Position numbers and translations under genes: made by a program. From Chloroflexota bacterium (lineage in GTDB: Bacteria; Chloroflexota; UBA6077; JACCZL01), in NCBI GenBank assembly GCA_020850535.1, contig JADZEM010000028.1, positions 1-62,527 of the forward strand: a DNA stretch of 62,527 bases, in the 5' to 3' direction. The notes beneath the pieces were generated by a model. It did no database searches and was not told the DNA's origin. It saw only the letters and a program-made list of their open reading frames with translations. Each line of letters starts with the position of its first letter. Position 1 is the first letter of the stretch. Positions 17,158 through 26,031 of the stretch are shown in pieces.

Positions 17158-17370
17158 GGGATCGAGTTGGGGATCGCGAACGGCTGCTTGAAAATCCGCG
17201 ACACCGCTCCACGAGCCGGATGTGCAGAGCGGCTCCGCCGGGACTGACAACCGAGATGCAGATGCAACTGGTCAAACCGTACCACGAAGTATACTCGCGT
17301 GACCCCGTATCCCGACTACGCGCGGGTGGTAAGGCGGTTGAATCGTTGTTCGGGCGGAGGCCTTGCGCGC

Positions 17371-18105
17371 ATGCCACTGGAGATCGTCGCGGCCGGAGCC
17401 GCGCGGCTCGGGATTCCGCTCCCCCCCGAGCGGCTGGCCCTGCTGGCCCGCTACGTCGCGCTGCTGCTGGCACGCAACCAGCAGGTGAACCTGACCCGGA
17501 TCGTCGAGCCGGACGAGGTCGAGCGCCGACATCTGCTCGACAGCCTGACCTGTGCCCTCCCCGTCCTCGACGCCCTCACTGGCGGCGCCGACTGGCGCTG
17601 CATCGACATCGGCTCGGGCGGCGGGCTGCCGGGCCTGCCGCTCGCCATCGCCTTTCCCGCCCTGCGCGTCACCCTGTTGGAGTCGGTCGGCAAGAAGGCC
17701 GCCTTCCTGCGCGAGGCCGCCGAGGCGCTCGGTCTGCAGAACGTGACGGTGGTGACGGCTCGCGCTGAGGATGCCGGCCGCGTCCCAGACCTGCGCGACG
17801 GCTTCGCGCTGGGCGTTGCGCGCGCCCTCGCGCCGCTGGACGTGGCGCTGGAGCTGTGCCTGCCGTTCGTGAAGCCCGGCGGCGTGCTGGTGCTGCCGCG
17901 CGGCTCGGACCTGGACGCGCAGCTCGCAGCCGGTCAGGACGCCGCCGAGGAGCTGGCCGCCAGCCCGCGCCCCCCGATCCTGTTGGCGGATCCCGAGCTG
18001 CCGCCCGGCCGCTCGCTGGTCGTCGCGGACAAGCGTGGCCCGACGCCGGCCCGCTTCCCGCGCCGGGCCGGGCTGGCCGCCAAACGCCGAGGACGAGGGA
18101 CATGA
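17371..18105 (+). CDS. rsmG: 16S rRNA (guanine527-N7)-methyltransferase RsmG
   Basis: The 244-residue protein matches RsmG (GidB): QQVNLTRI, RRHLLDSL, the S-adenosylmethionine motif IDIGSGGGLPGLPLAIAFP, ESVGKKAAFLRE and GVARALAPLDVALELCLPFVKPGG. It methylates G527 in the 16S rRNA decoding region using S-adenosylmethionine. The ATG of MPLEIVAAG is used, with GGCGGAGG upstream; an in-frame GTG 24 codons earlier is less likely. In many bacteria it neighbours parAB or mnmG, but here it is followed by an MFS gene. The basic C-terminal tail (RRAGLAAKRRGRGT) is slightly longer than usual. Confidence 0.95.
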   Translation: MPLEIVAAGAARLGIPLPPERLALLARYVALLLARNQQVNLTRIVEPDEVERRHLLDSLTCALPVLDALTGGADWRCIDIGSGGGLPGLPLAIAFPALRVTLLESVGKKAAFLREAAEALGLQNVTVVTARAEDAGRVPDLRDGFALGVARALAPLDVALELCLPFVKPGGVLVLPRGSDLDAQLAAGQDAAEELAASPRPPILLADPELPPGRSLVVADKRGPTPARFPRRAGLAAKRRGRGT

Positions 18106-18139
18106 GGGAAAAGGCCCCTCACCCCGCGCACAGGTTCAG

Positions 18140-19366
18140 GTGACTGCCCAAACCCGCATACGCCGCCGTGCCCCCGCTCGGCCCGGTCTCCAGGCTGGGC
18201 CGCTGGTTGTCATCGCCAGCGCAGGCGGGTCGTTTGCGACCATACTCAGCCAGAGCGCGTTCTCGCCGTTCCTGCCGACTATCGCCGACGCGCTCGGCAC
18301 GACCGTCGCGCTGCTCGGGCAGGCGCCGGCTGCCAGCATGCTGCTGGCCGGCATCCTCGGGCTGGCGGCCGGGCCGCTGGCCGACCGCTACGGGCAACGC
18401 CGCGCGCTCGGCGTCGGCCTGCTGGCGCTCGCGGCCAGCGCCGTTGGCGTCGCACTTTCCCAGGACTACCTGACGTTCATGACCGTGATGCTGGTCAGCG
18501 CGGTTGGCCGTGCAACGGTCCTGCCCGTGGCGATGGCCGTTGGCGGCGGCCGCTTTGTCGGGGATGCCCAGCGGCGCGCGCTCTCGTGGATGTCCACCGG
18601 GGCTGTCGCCGCCACCATCCTCGGCGTCCCATTCCTCGCCAGCATCGGCGAGTACATCGGCTGGCGCGGCGCTTTTCTGACGCTGGCCGCCATCGCCCTC
18701 CTGGCGTTTGGGCTGGCGTGGCGAGGGCTGGGGCCTGACCTCCAGACGGCCACCGCGCCGTTCCGCATCCGCGAGCTGGTCACCCCCTACCGCCCGATCC
18801 TCCGCCATCGCCCCACCATCCTCTTTGTGCTCGCCTCGCTGATCGGGAACATCGGCCAGTGGAACATGGCCACGTACCAGGGCGCGTACTGGGTCGAGCA
18901 GCACGGCCTCAGCCTGCACCAGGTCGGGCTGGCAGCCCTGGCGCAGGGCGTGGCCGGGCTGATCGGCAGCTGGATGATGAGCACCCCGATGGGGCGGATC
19001 CGGCCCCGCCGCATCCTGCTGGTGAACCGGTTCCTGACCGGCCTGCTGATCGCGATCCCGTTCGTCTTTCCGATCCCCACGCTCGCAGCTGGTATCTGCC
19101 TGATGCTGGCAAGCTACGGCAGCGGCATGGGCACCATCGCCAGCACGCTGGCGCTGGCCGACGCCCCCACCTCCCGCGCCACCGTGATGACGCTCAATGG
19201 CGCAGCCTGGAGCGTCGGCATCGCGCTGGGCGCCGCCAGCGGCGGCCTCGCGCTGACGGTCGGCGGCTGGTGGCTGCTCGGGGTGTCTGCCTTCGGCACG
19301 CTGGGCATCGCTGCCGCCCTGCTCCTGATCTCCGACCAGCCATCCAGCAGACCCGCCATCACGTAG
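18140..19366 (+). CDS. MFS transporter
   Basis: The 408-residue protein has twelve predicted membrane segments in two halves. The loop 2-3 signature GPLADRYGQRRALGVGLL is present, and the second-half counterpart reads TPMGRIRPRRILLV. Major facilitator carriers use ion gradients to move small molecules; this one resembles the drug or metabolite efflux type. The GTG start just after CAGGTTCAG is a best guess: earlier in-frame codons overlap rsmG and read as junk. The substrate is unknown. Confidence 0.88.
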   Translation: MTAQTRIRRRAPARPGLQAGPLVVIASAGGSFATILSQSAFSPFLPTIADALGTTVALLGQAPAASMLLAGILGLAAGPLADRYGQRRALGVGLLALAASAVGVALSQDYLTFMTVMLVSAVGRATVLPVAMAVGGGRFVGDAQRRALSWMSTGAVAATILGVPFLASIGEYIGWRGAFLTLAAIALLAFGLAWRGLGPDLQTATAPFRIRELVTPYRPILRHRPTILFVLASLIGNIGQWNMATYQGAYWVEQHGLSLHQVGLAALAQGVAGLIGSWMMSTPMGRIRPRRILLVNRFLTGLLIAIPFVFPIPTLAAGICLMLASYGSGMGTIASTLALADAPTSRATVMTLNGAAWSVGIALGAASGGLALTVGGWWLLGVSAFGTLGIAAALLLISDQPSSRPAIT

Positions 19367-19426
19367 ACCAGCCATCACGTAGACCCGCCATTGTCGCGCC
19401 GCGCTGACGCACGCCCGGGAGGGCAC

Positions 19427-20164
19427 ATGGGACTCGACGGCCCGCGCTTCTACGACGACCACGATGTCTTCACGACCTATCAGCGCCACCGCTCCCGCGA
19501 CGAGTCCCCGAACGACACGCTGGAGAAGCCGGACCTGCTCGACTTGATCGGGGAGGCGGCCGGCCGCCGGGTGATCGACCTTGGCTGCGGCGACGCCCAG
19601 ATCGGGCGGGAGCTGCTGGACGCGGGCGCGGCAGCGTACCTCGGCGTCGAGCCGTCGGAGAACATGCTGCGGCTGGCCCGTGAGGCGCTGGCCGGCACCT
19701 CCGGACGGGTGGTCGCAGCGACCATTGAGGACTGGGTCGCGCCCCCGGCCAGCGCCGATCTGGTCATCTCGCGGCTGGCGCTCCACTACGTCGACGACAT
19801 CGGCGAGACGTTCCGGCGGGTCTTCGCGGGTCTCGCGGCGGGCGGGCGGTTCGTCTTCTCGGTCGAGCACCCGGTGATCACCAGCTGCAACCGGGCCTAC
19901 GAGCACGGCGGTCAACGCCAGGAGTGGATCGTCGACGACTACCACGTCTCCGGCCGCCGGGTGACGCGCTGGCTCGGCGGGGACGTGGTCAAATACCACC
20001 GCGGCATCGCGGAGTACTTCGGGGCGCTCCAGGAAGCCGGCTTCGTGGTGGAGGCGCTGCGCGAGGCCCGCCCACAGCGCGCCAACTTCCTGCGGGAGGA
20101 GACGTATCAGCGCCGCCTGCGGATCCCGCTGATGCTGCTGCTGGCCGGGCGGAAGCCAGGCTGA
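19427..20164 (+). CDS. Class I SAM-dependent methyltransferase
   Basis: The 245-residue protein has motif I VIDLGCGDAQIGRELL, motif II with YLGVEPSENMLRLARE and an SRLALHYVDDIGETFRRV segment, typical of the UbiE/Methyltransf_11 group. Late residues EHPVITS and YHRGIAEYFGALQEAGF are also typical. The ATG follows GGGAGGG at good spacing. It is cytoplasmic, and its substrate cannot be told. It ends 32 bases before the convergent iron permease gene. Confidence 0.9.
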   Translation: MGLDGPRFYDDHDVFTTYQRHRSRDESPNDTLEKPDLLDLIGEAAGRRVIDLGCGDAQIGRELLDAGAAAYLGVEPSENMLRLAREALAGTSGRVVAATIEDWVAPPASADLVISRLALHYVDDIGETFRRVFAGLAAGGRFVFSVEHPVITSCNRAYEHGGQRQEWIVDDYHVSGRRVTRWLGGDVVKYHRGIAEYFGALQEAGFVVEALREARPQRANFLREETYQRRLRIPLMLLLAGRKPG

Positions 20165-20196
20165 CGGCCGGCCAGCAAGCAGTGGCAGCGGGGCGG

Positions 20197-21921
20197 CTAC
20201 CTGGCCGACGTTGGCCGGGACCGGCGGATCGCCAGGCTCAGCACCACGACCGGCACGATTCCCACAGCCACAATCGTCAGCGCGGCCGTCGCCGCCTCGG
20301 AGAGCCGCTCGTCGGATGCCAGCAGGTAGACCCGCACAGCCAGCGTGTCGAAGTTGAACGGGCGAACGATCAGCGTCGCCGGCAGCTCCTTCAGGGTGTC
20401 CACAAAGACCAGCAGCAGGCCCGTCAGCATGCTGCCGCGCAGCAGCGGCAGATGCACCCGCCGCAGCGTGCCGCCCTGCCCCTCGCCGAGTGAGCGCGCC
20501 ACATCGTCCATCCTCGGCGTGATGCGCCCCAACCCCACGTCCACACTGTTGAACGCCAGCGCCAGGAACCGGACGACGTAGGCGAACAGCAGCGCGAAGA
20601 TGGTGCCGCTCAGCAGCAGGCCCGTCGAGACGCCGAACGTCGCGCGCATCCAGGCATCCACGCCGTTGTCGAACGCGCCGAACGGCAGCAGCACCCCGAC
20701 CGCGATGACCGAGCCGGGCGCCGTGTACCCGAGCGTCGAGACCCAGGCCGTCCCCTGCATCAGCGGCGTCGGCGTCAGGCGCAGCCCGTAGCCCACCACC
20801 AGAGCCAGCGTGACCGCGAGCACCCCGGCCAGCGAGGCCAGCACCAGGCTGTTGGCCGCAAGCGTCAGGAACGCGCCACCGAACCGCTGGTCCCCGTACC
20901 AGATCGCCAGCCAGAAGAGCCGCGAGGCCGGAACCAGGAAGCCCACCGCGATAGGAGCCGTACAGGCCAGGATCGCCAGGCCAGCCCGGTGGCCCGTCAG
21001 CCGATACGGCGCGAGCGGACGGACCGGTCCACGCGCCTGGCCGTAGCGCCGCCGTCCGCGCGAGAGCCGCTCCAGCCCGATCACCAGCACCACGAACAGC
21101 AACAGCCCGGCCGCCAGCTTCGCCGCCCCAACCGGCGAGCCCATCCCGAACCAGCTCAGGTAGATGCCGGTGGTGAACGTATCGACCTCGAAGTGCTTGA
21201 CCGTCCCGAAGTCTGCCAGCGCCTCCATCATCACCAGCGCCAGCCCGGCGACCATGGCCGGGCGCGCCAGCGGCAGGGCCACCGTGAAGAACGCCCGCCA
21301 CGGCCCGCGCCCCAGCGAGCGCGCGGCCTCCATCGCGGTGACAGACTGCTCCAGGAACGCGGTCCGGGCCAGCAGGTAGATGTACGGGTAGAGGACCGCC
21401 GTCAACACCGCGATGGCCCCACCCAGGGAACGCACCTCTGGGAACCAGTACTGACCGGCTCGCCACCCGGTCCAGCCCCGCAGCGCCGTCTGGACCGGGC
21501 CAGGGAACTGAAAGAGGTCGCCGTAGGTGTAGGCCAGCAGGTACGCCGGCATGGCCATCGGCAGGATCAGCGCCCACTCACACAGGCGGCTGCCGGGAAA
21601 CCGGCAGACCGTCACCAGCCAGGCCACCCCCACCCCGACCACCAGCGCGCCCGTTCCGACGCCGGCCAGCAGCGCGACGGTGTTGAGCAGGTAGCGGGGC
21701 AGCGTCAGCCAGACGAGGTCGGCCCAGAGCCCCGCCGTGGGCAGCGTCAGGCTCCGGAGCACGGTCAGGACGGGGATGGAGACCAGCAGCGCCAGTGCCA
21801 GCCCGAAGAGTGGCAGCGGGTGGCGCGGGAACAGCCCCCCGGCCCGGCGCAGGGAGGCTGCTGGTCGTGGAGGACATCGGCGCGAGGCGCGCCCGGGAGC
21901 CGGCGCTTCGGCTACCGCCAT
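20197..21921 (-). CDS. Iron(III) ABC transporter permease (FbpB/SfuB-like)
   Basis: The 574-residue protein has about twelve membrane segments in two tandem permease halves, as in FbpB/SfuB/FutB. Each half has an ABC-docking loop: AMEAARSLGRGPWRAFFTVALPLARPA and DDVARSLGEGQGGTLRRVHLPLLRG. It would form the channel for the periplasmic binding protein encoded just upstream. The start ATG overlaps the end of the binding-protein gene by ten bases. No ATPase partner gene was found in the window; it must be elsewhere. Confidence 0.92.
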   Translation of the reverse strand: MAVAEAPAPGRASRRCPPRPAASLRRAGGLFPRHPLPLFGLALALLVSIPVLTVLRSLTLPTAGLWADLVWLTLPRYLLNTVALLAGVGTGALVVGVGVAWLVTVCRFPGSRLCEWALILPMAMPAYLLAYTYGDLFQFPGPVQTALRGWTGWRAGQYWFPEVRSLGGAIAVLTAVLYPYIYLLARTAFLEQSVTAMEAARSLGRGPWRAFFTVALPLARPAMVAGLALVMMEALADFGTVKHFEVDTFTTGIYLSWFGMGSPVGAAKLAAGLLLFVVLVIGLERLSRGRRRYGQARGPVRPLAPYRLTGHRAGLAILACTAPIAVGFLVPASRLFWLAIWYGDQRFGGAFLTLAANSLVLASLAGVLAVTLALVVGYGLRLTPTPLMQGTAWVSTLGYTAPGSVIAVGVLLPFGAFDNGVDAWMRATFGVSTGLLLSGTIFALLFAYVVRFLALAFNSVDVGLGRITPRMDDVARSLGEGQGGTLRRVHLPLLRGSMLTGLLLVFVDTLKELPATLIVRPFNFDTLAVRVYLLASDERLSEAATAALTIVAVGIVPVVVLSLAIRRSRPTSAR

Positions 21922-22988
21922 CCGGCCCGATTCATGATCAGCAACGCAAGCTGGTTGTTGGCCCCGAACGTCTTCGCGTTCAGCGCGTCCCGGCGGAAGG
22001 CGCCCATCTCGGCCAGGACCGGGTGCACCGGCACGCCATCGACAGCCGGGAACTCGAAGCTGGCGTTTGCTAACGCCTGCTGCGCCGTGTCGCTGGTCAG
22101 ATACTCCAGAAACGCGACGGCGTTCGCGCGGTTCGGGGCGTTCCTGGTGACGCCGCCGCCGCTGACGTTGACGTGCGTGCCGCGCTCGTTCGGGCCCTGG
22201 TTCGGGAAGAAGACGCTGAGCGCGTCGCCGGCCGCCTTCTGCTCCGGGTTCGAGGATGTGCGCAGCCGCGCCACGTAGTAGGTGTTCGAGATCGCCAGAT
22301 CGGCCGTGCCGGCCGCAACGGCCAGCAACTGGTCCGTGTCGCCACCCTGCGGGGAGCGCGCCAGGTTCCCGGCCACGCCGCGCGCCCAGGCCTGCGTCGT
22401 GTCCAGGCCGTTCGCCTCGATCAGCGAGCCGACGAGCGACTGGTTGTACGGATGCGTCGAGCTGCGCGCCACGATCTTGCCCTTCCACCGGGGATCGGCC
22501 AGATCCTCATAGGTCGAGAGCTGCGACGGGTCTACCCGGTCCTTCGCATAGGCGATGATCCGCGCCCGCATGGCGAAACCGAACCAGTGGCCCTCCGGCT
22601 CGCGCAGGCTGTCGGGGATGCGTGCACTGAGCGTGTCAGACACCGTTGGCTGGAAGACGCCCGCCTCCTGCGCCTTCCAGAGACGCCCCGCATCCACGGT
22701 AATCAGGACGTCGGCCGGGCTGTTCGCCCCCTCGGCCTTGAGGCGCTCCAGCAGCTCATCCTCAGTTCCCCGGATCACGTTGACGGCCACGCCGGTCTGC
22801 TCCGTGAAGCCGCCGAACAGGGCGTCGTCGGTGTCGTAGTGCCGCGCCGAGTACACATTGACGGCGCCCTGGAGCGCCGGGGCTGCCTTCGTGACGGGCG
22901 AGGCCGACACCCCACCAGTCAGGCCGACGACGACGGCGGTGACGATGGCGACGAGAGACGGACCCAGTCCGCGAAGATGGGACATCAT
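21912..22988 (-). CDS. Iron(III) ABC transporter substrate-binding protein (FbpA/FutA-like)
   Basis: The 358-residue secreted protein has an N-terminal signal peptide (LVAIVTAVVVGLTGGVSAS) and the body of an iron-binding protein: NVYSARHYDTDDALFGGF at the start, ADVLITVDAGRLWKAQEAG, and the tyrosine pair region AISNTYYVARL, which in FbpA-like proteins supplies iron ligands. The family carries ferric iron to the membrane permease encoded next. It is upstream of and overlaps the permease gene. A candidate iron-responsive operator lies about 80 bases upstream. Confidence 0.92.
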   Translation of the reverse strand: MMSHLRGLGPSLVAIVTAVVVGLTGGVSASPVTKAAPALQGAVNVYSARHYDTDDALFGGFTEQTGVAVNVIRGTEDELLERLKAEGANSPADVLITVDAGRLWKAQEAGVFQPTVSDTLSARIPDSLREPEGHWFGFAMRARIIAYAKDRVDPSQLSTYEDLADPRWKGKIVARSSTHPYNQSLVGSLIEANGLDTTQAWARGVAGNLARSPQGGDTDQLLAVAAGTADLAISNTYYVARLRTSSNPEQKAAGDALSVFFPNQGPNERGTHVNVSGGGVTRNAPNRANAVAFLEYLTSDTAQQALANASFEFPAVDGVPVHPVLAEMGAFRRDALNAKTFGANNQLALLIMNRAGWR

Positions 22989-23065
22989 CTGAACCTCGCA
23001 GCGCGAAGTGTGGCGCGCGGTACGACGGAACCGTCTCCGACGCAGCGCTACCAGAGGCTCAGAGT

Positions 23066-23084
23066 ATAGGTTAGCCCATGCTCA
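23066..23084 (-). promoter_or_regulatory. Candidate DtxR/IdeR-type iron box upstream of the iron importer
   Basis: The 19 bases beginning ATAGGTTAGCCC match the DtxR/IdeR consensus (TTAGGTTAGSCTAACCTAA) at 14 of 19 positions by my count. The strand opposite contains TATACT, a possible -10 hexamer, overlapping the site, which fits repression by an iron-loaded regulator. It lies 78 bases upstream of the binding-protein start. This is a hand-made match and could be chance. Confidence 0.4.
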
Positions 23085-23165
23085 ATTCTCGCCTGCGATG
23101 ATGAGAACTTCGTGAAATCTCCGACGCAGGCCGGGCCGAGCCGGACGTCCTGGCGTGCAGACACA

Positions 23166-23212
23166 GCGACGGTGTGGGCGACCCCGTGATCCGGAGCCAC
23201 CCACACCGTCGC
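23166..23212 (-). terminator. Terminator-like hairpin after the LLM oxidoreductase
   Basis: A 13-bp perfect stem (GCGACGGTGTGGG and its complement) with a 21-base loop lies 26 bases beyond the stop of the LLM gene. There is no T-run, as is common in GC-rich genomes. Confidence 0.5.
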
Positions 23213-23237
23213 CCAGGCTGCAACGTGCCACGGCTCG

Positions 23238-24419
23238 TCAGGCGACGGTCGCCGCCCCCGCCGTCGCCTTCTCCAGCGCCGGCCGCACGTCCGTCGCGAA
23301 CGCCTTCATCTGCTCCTCGCAGAGGCTCTTCGACATGCCGGCGAACGGGATCTCGACCACCAGCTGCTCGATGCCGTGCGTCGTCACGACCTCCAGCAGG
23401 CTGTCGCGCACCTGCTCGGCCGTCCCCACGAAGTAGCTGCTCTGCTCGACCGACTCCTCCAGCGTGGGCATCCGGCCGAACGCGAACGGCTTGCCGTCCT
23501 CGTCCAGGTAGCCGCTCAGCGGGCGCTGCGCCCCCAGGAACCGGTTGCGCTCGTCGTGCGCCGGGCGGAACCGCTCGAACGCCTGCTCGCGGGTGTCCCC
23601 GATGTGAACCTGCACCACCACGGCCCGATCCAGCCCGTTGACCGGCCGGCCCCGGTACTGCTCCACCAGATCGCCGTACCTGTTCCACTTCGTCCCGAAC
23701 ACGGAGCGGTTGCCCAGCGGCAGCACCGCGACATCGCCTTCCTTCGCCACGTAGTGGTACGTCGGCTCGCTGACGATGGCCTGCCAGATGGGGATGCGCT
23801 GGGTCGGGCGCGGAACCAGGGTGACCCTGTCCCAGGGGCGGCCCGTGGCCGGGTTGCCGGTGTTCAGGAAGCCGGGCGCTGGGACGGTGAAACGGTCGCT
23901 CTGATGGCTGAACTCGTGGGAGTACCAGGCGGTCTTGATGATCGCCATCTGCTCCTCGAAGAGGCCACGGTTGGCGGCGTCCCCAGAATCCCCGTTCCGG
24001 CCGAAGGTCGCCCCGAAGATCGGCATCTCGCGCTCGACTGAGCCGCGCCCGGTCCCGAAGATGATCCGGTTGCCGGTCATGATGCTGGCGACGGCAAGGT
24101 CTTCGGCGAGGCGGATCGGGTTCCAGATCGGCGTCTGGTGGAAGAACGCCCCGAACTTGATACGCCTGGTGTGCTGCGCCAGGGCGGTGCTGACCAGCAC
24201 GACGTTCGGGATGATCTGGTAGCCCTCACGCTGGAAGTGGTGCTCCGTCACCCAGAAGTTCTCGTACCCGAGGGTGTCGGCCAGCTTCGCCCAGTCGAAC
24301 AGGGCAAGGTACGCCTCGGCGTACTTCTCGGGGGCGTGATGACGGTCGTACGGGTTGGGGCCGGCCATGCCGGCGTCGTCGATGAAGCAACCAGTCCAGC
24401 TATAGAAACCGATCTGCAT
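23238..24419 (-). CDS. LLM-class flavin-dependent oxidoreductase
   Basis: The 393-residue protein belongs to the luciferase-like monooxygenase family. Evidence is NFWVTEHHFQREGYQIIPN near the start, the TIM-barrel segment RIKFGAFFHQTPIWNPIRLAEDLAV, MTGNRIIFGTGRGSV, the middle QAIVSEPTYHYVAKEGD and a C-terminal FVGTAEQVRDSLLE. Such enzymes use reduced FMN or F420 with oxygen to oxidise aldehydes, alkanes or other substrates. It has a normal length. The SDR upstream is on the same strand but a 218-bp mobile element separates them. Confidence 0.92.
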   Translation of the reverse strand: MQIGFYSWTGCFIDDAGMAGPNPYDRHHAPEKYAEAYLALFDWAKLADTLGYENFWVTEHHFQREGYQIIPNVVLVSTALAQHTRRIKFGAFFHQTPIWNPIRLAEDLAVASIMTGNRIIFGTGRGSVEREMPIFGATFGRNGDSGDAANRGLFEEQMAIIKTAWYSHEFSHQSDRFTVPAPGFLNTGNPATGRPWDRVTLVPRPTQRIPIWQAIVSEPTYHYVAKEGDVAVLPLGNRSVFGTKWNRYGDLVEQYRGRPVNGLDRAVVVQVHIGDTREQAFERFRPAHDERNRFLGAQRPLSGYLDEDGKPFAFGRMPTLEESVEQSSYFVGTAEQVRDSLLEVVTTHGIEQLVVEIPFAGMSKSLCEEQMKAFATDVRPALEKATAGAATVA

Positions 24420-24559
24420 TAGGGAACCCCACGCCTTTCTGCGGCCTGACCGGCGGCAGCGGTGGATAGCGAAACGCGCCGCGAAGATCGCGGCGCGTCA
24501 TTGTCGCACGAGCACCTGGGATTCCTACCACATCTGACCCAGCCCTGTCAGCCCGGCCG

Positions 24560-24797
24560 CCGTGCTGGCCAGGGCGATTGCCTGTTGATGTCGTCGTGCG
24601 GCGGCGTCGGGGCTTGAAAGCCCCGCCTACCATCCTGCAGTCGCTGCGCGACGCTGTAGTCTCACCAGTCCCTGTCCGTGCCCGGTGTCCGTCGCGCAGC
24701 GACGGTGTGACGGTAGGCGGGGACTTCAGTCCCCGACCGCCCGTTCCATGATGCTTCGGGTACACCAATGCACATGCAATCGCCCTGCCGTGCTGGC
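24560..24797. repeat. 10-bp target-site duplication flanking copy B
   Basis: The ten bases CCGTGCTGGC occur immediately left (24560-24569) and right (24788-24797) of the palindromic element. An exact direct repeat of this length at both boundaries is the mark left by transposase-mediated insertion. Confidence 0.8.
24570..24787 (-). mobile_element. MITE-like palindromic element, copy B (full length)
   Basis: The 218-bp element runs from CAGGGCGATTGCCTGTT to ACATGCAATCGCCCTG, inverted relative to copy A. It holds GGGGCTTGAAAGCCCC and GGGGACTTCAGTCCCC hairpins around a central TCGCTGCGCGAC/GTCGCGCAGCGA inverted repeat. A perfect 10-bp direct repeat flanks it. There is no coding capacity, so mobility would need a transposase from elsewhere. 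It lies between the SDR and LLM genes. Confidence 0.9.
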
Positions 24798-24913
24798 CAG
24801 CCCCTGAGCGCGGAAAGTAGGTTGTCGGGCGGCCCGGCCAGCGCCATCGGTCTCGTCACCGCCACCGTCAACGCCCAGGCCTGCAGCGGCCGGCACATCA
24901 TCTCGCCCTGGCC

Positions 24914-25795
24914 TCAGGACACCTGCTTCAGCACGATCCAGTCCCGCAGCGCATCTGGCAGCAGCGACAGCAGCTTGAACTGCCGGGCGACCGGCCCGAC
25001 GACGTAGTGCGCCTTTGGCCGGGACGCCGTCAGCGCCTGCTCGATGGCCGCGACCACCTGCTCCACGGGAATGCCCCGCTGCGACCGCCGCCGGCCGATC
25101 TCCCGCATCCGCTGATACGACTCGTTGTAGAGCTCGCGCCCCTCGGTCGATGCAGACTCCCACCGCGCATCCATCGCCGAGAGGGACTTGTCCCAGATCG
25201 GCGTCTGGACCGGCCCGACCTCGATCAGCGACACCTTCATGCCCCAGGCGTGCAGCTCCAGGCGCAGCGAATCGCTCAGCGCCCGCAGGGCGAACTTTGA
25301 AGCAGCGTACGGCCCCATGAACGGGGCGGCCAGCAGCCCGGAGGACGACCCCACGTTGACGATGCGTCCGCGCGTCCGCCGCAGGAGCGGCAAGAATGCC
25401 TGGGTGACGGCGACCTGCCCGATGACGTTGATCTCCAGCTGCCGTCGAAGCTCGGAGATCGCCACCAGCTCCAGCGGCCCGCTCACCACGATGCCTGCGT
25501 TGTTGACGAGGCCGGCGGGACCCGCCTCGCCCACGGCCTCCGCGATCTGCGCTTGCGCGGCCTCGATCGAGGACGAGTCGGTCACGTCGATGGTGACCGG
25601 CGTGAGCGGCCCCAGCGCTTGCGACACCAGCCGCTCACCGTCTGCCGGCTTGCGGATGCCAGCGAACACCCAGAACCCCAGGCGGTCGAGGTGCAGCGCC
25701 GTCGCCGCGCCGATGCCGGTTGATGCCCCGGTGACGACGATGGCCGGACGACGAGACGTGCTGCTGTTGGCGGAACCGGGCGTCATCTGCTGCAT
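24914..25795 (-). CDS. SDR-family oxidoreductase
   Basis: The 293-residue protein has the classical short-chain dehydrogenase pattern: VVTGASTGIGAATA (cofactor loop), VNNAGIVVSG, the catalytic Ser in NVGSSSG and YAASKFAL with the catalytic Tyr and Lys. The C-terminal extension with FKLLSLLPDALRDWIVLKQV resembles SDRs acting on lipid or retinol-like substrates. The start MQQMTPGS was chosen, with AGAGAGGTAGG upstream, instead of an ATG 32 codons earlier. The substrate is unknown. Confidence 0.92.
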   Translation of the reverse strand: MQQMTPGSANSSTSRRPAIVVTGASTGIGAATALHLDRLGFWVFAGIRKPADGERLVSQALGPLTPVTIDVTDSSSIEAAQAQIAEAVGEAGPAGLVNNAGIVVSGPLELVAISELRRQLEINVIGQVAVTQAFLPLLRRTRGRIVNVGSSSGLLAAPFMGPYAASKFALRALSDSLRLELHAWGMKVSLIEVGPVQTPIWDKSLSAMDARWESASTEGRELYNESYQRMREIGRRRSQRGIPVEQVVAAIEQALTASRPKAHYVVGPVARQFKLLSLLPDALRDWIVLKQVS

Positions 25796-26031
25796 CGTGC
25801 GACCTACCTCTCTGGAGATGGTGTGGTCCCAGCGTACGCGGGCGTCCCTCGAAGAAATGCCACCCAGAGAACGCCTGATCTGTTCGCTCACGAACCTCCA
25901 GCATCCGTTGCCAGAGGCCGCACGCTCGCTGCCGACTCACACCGCGACCGTCCCGAGCGCCACAAGCCGCACGTTGTCTCTCACGAGCGGATACCACCGA
26001 CGCGAGACGCGCTCAGGACGGAGGCGGGAGG

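Noticed and set aside
18119-21577. Minus-strand open frame of over 1100 codons
   Set aside because: It runs antisense to the MFS and methyltransferase genes and out of frame with the iron permease. The translation is Arg/Gln/Pro-rich and shows no domain; high GC makes such long shadows common.
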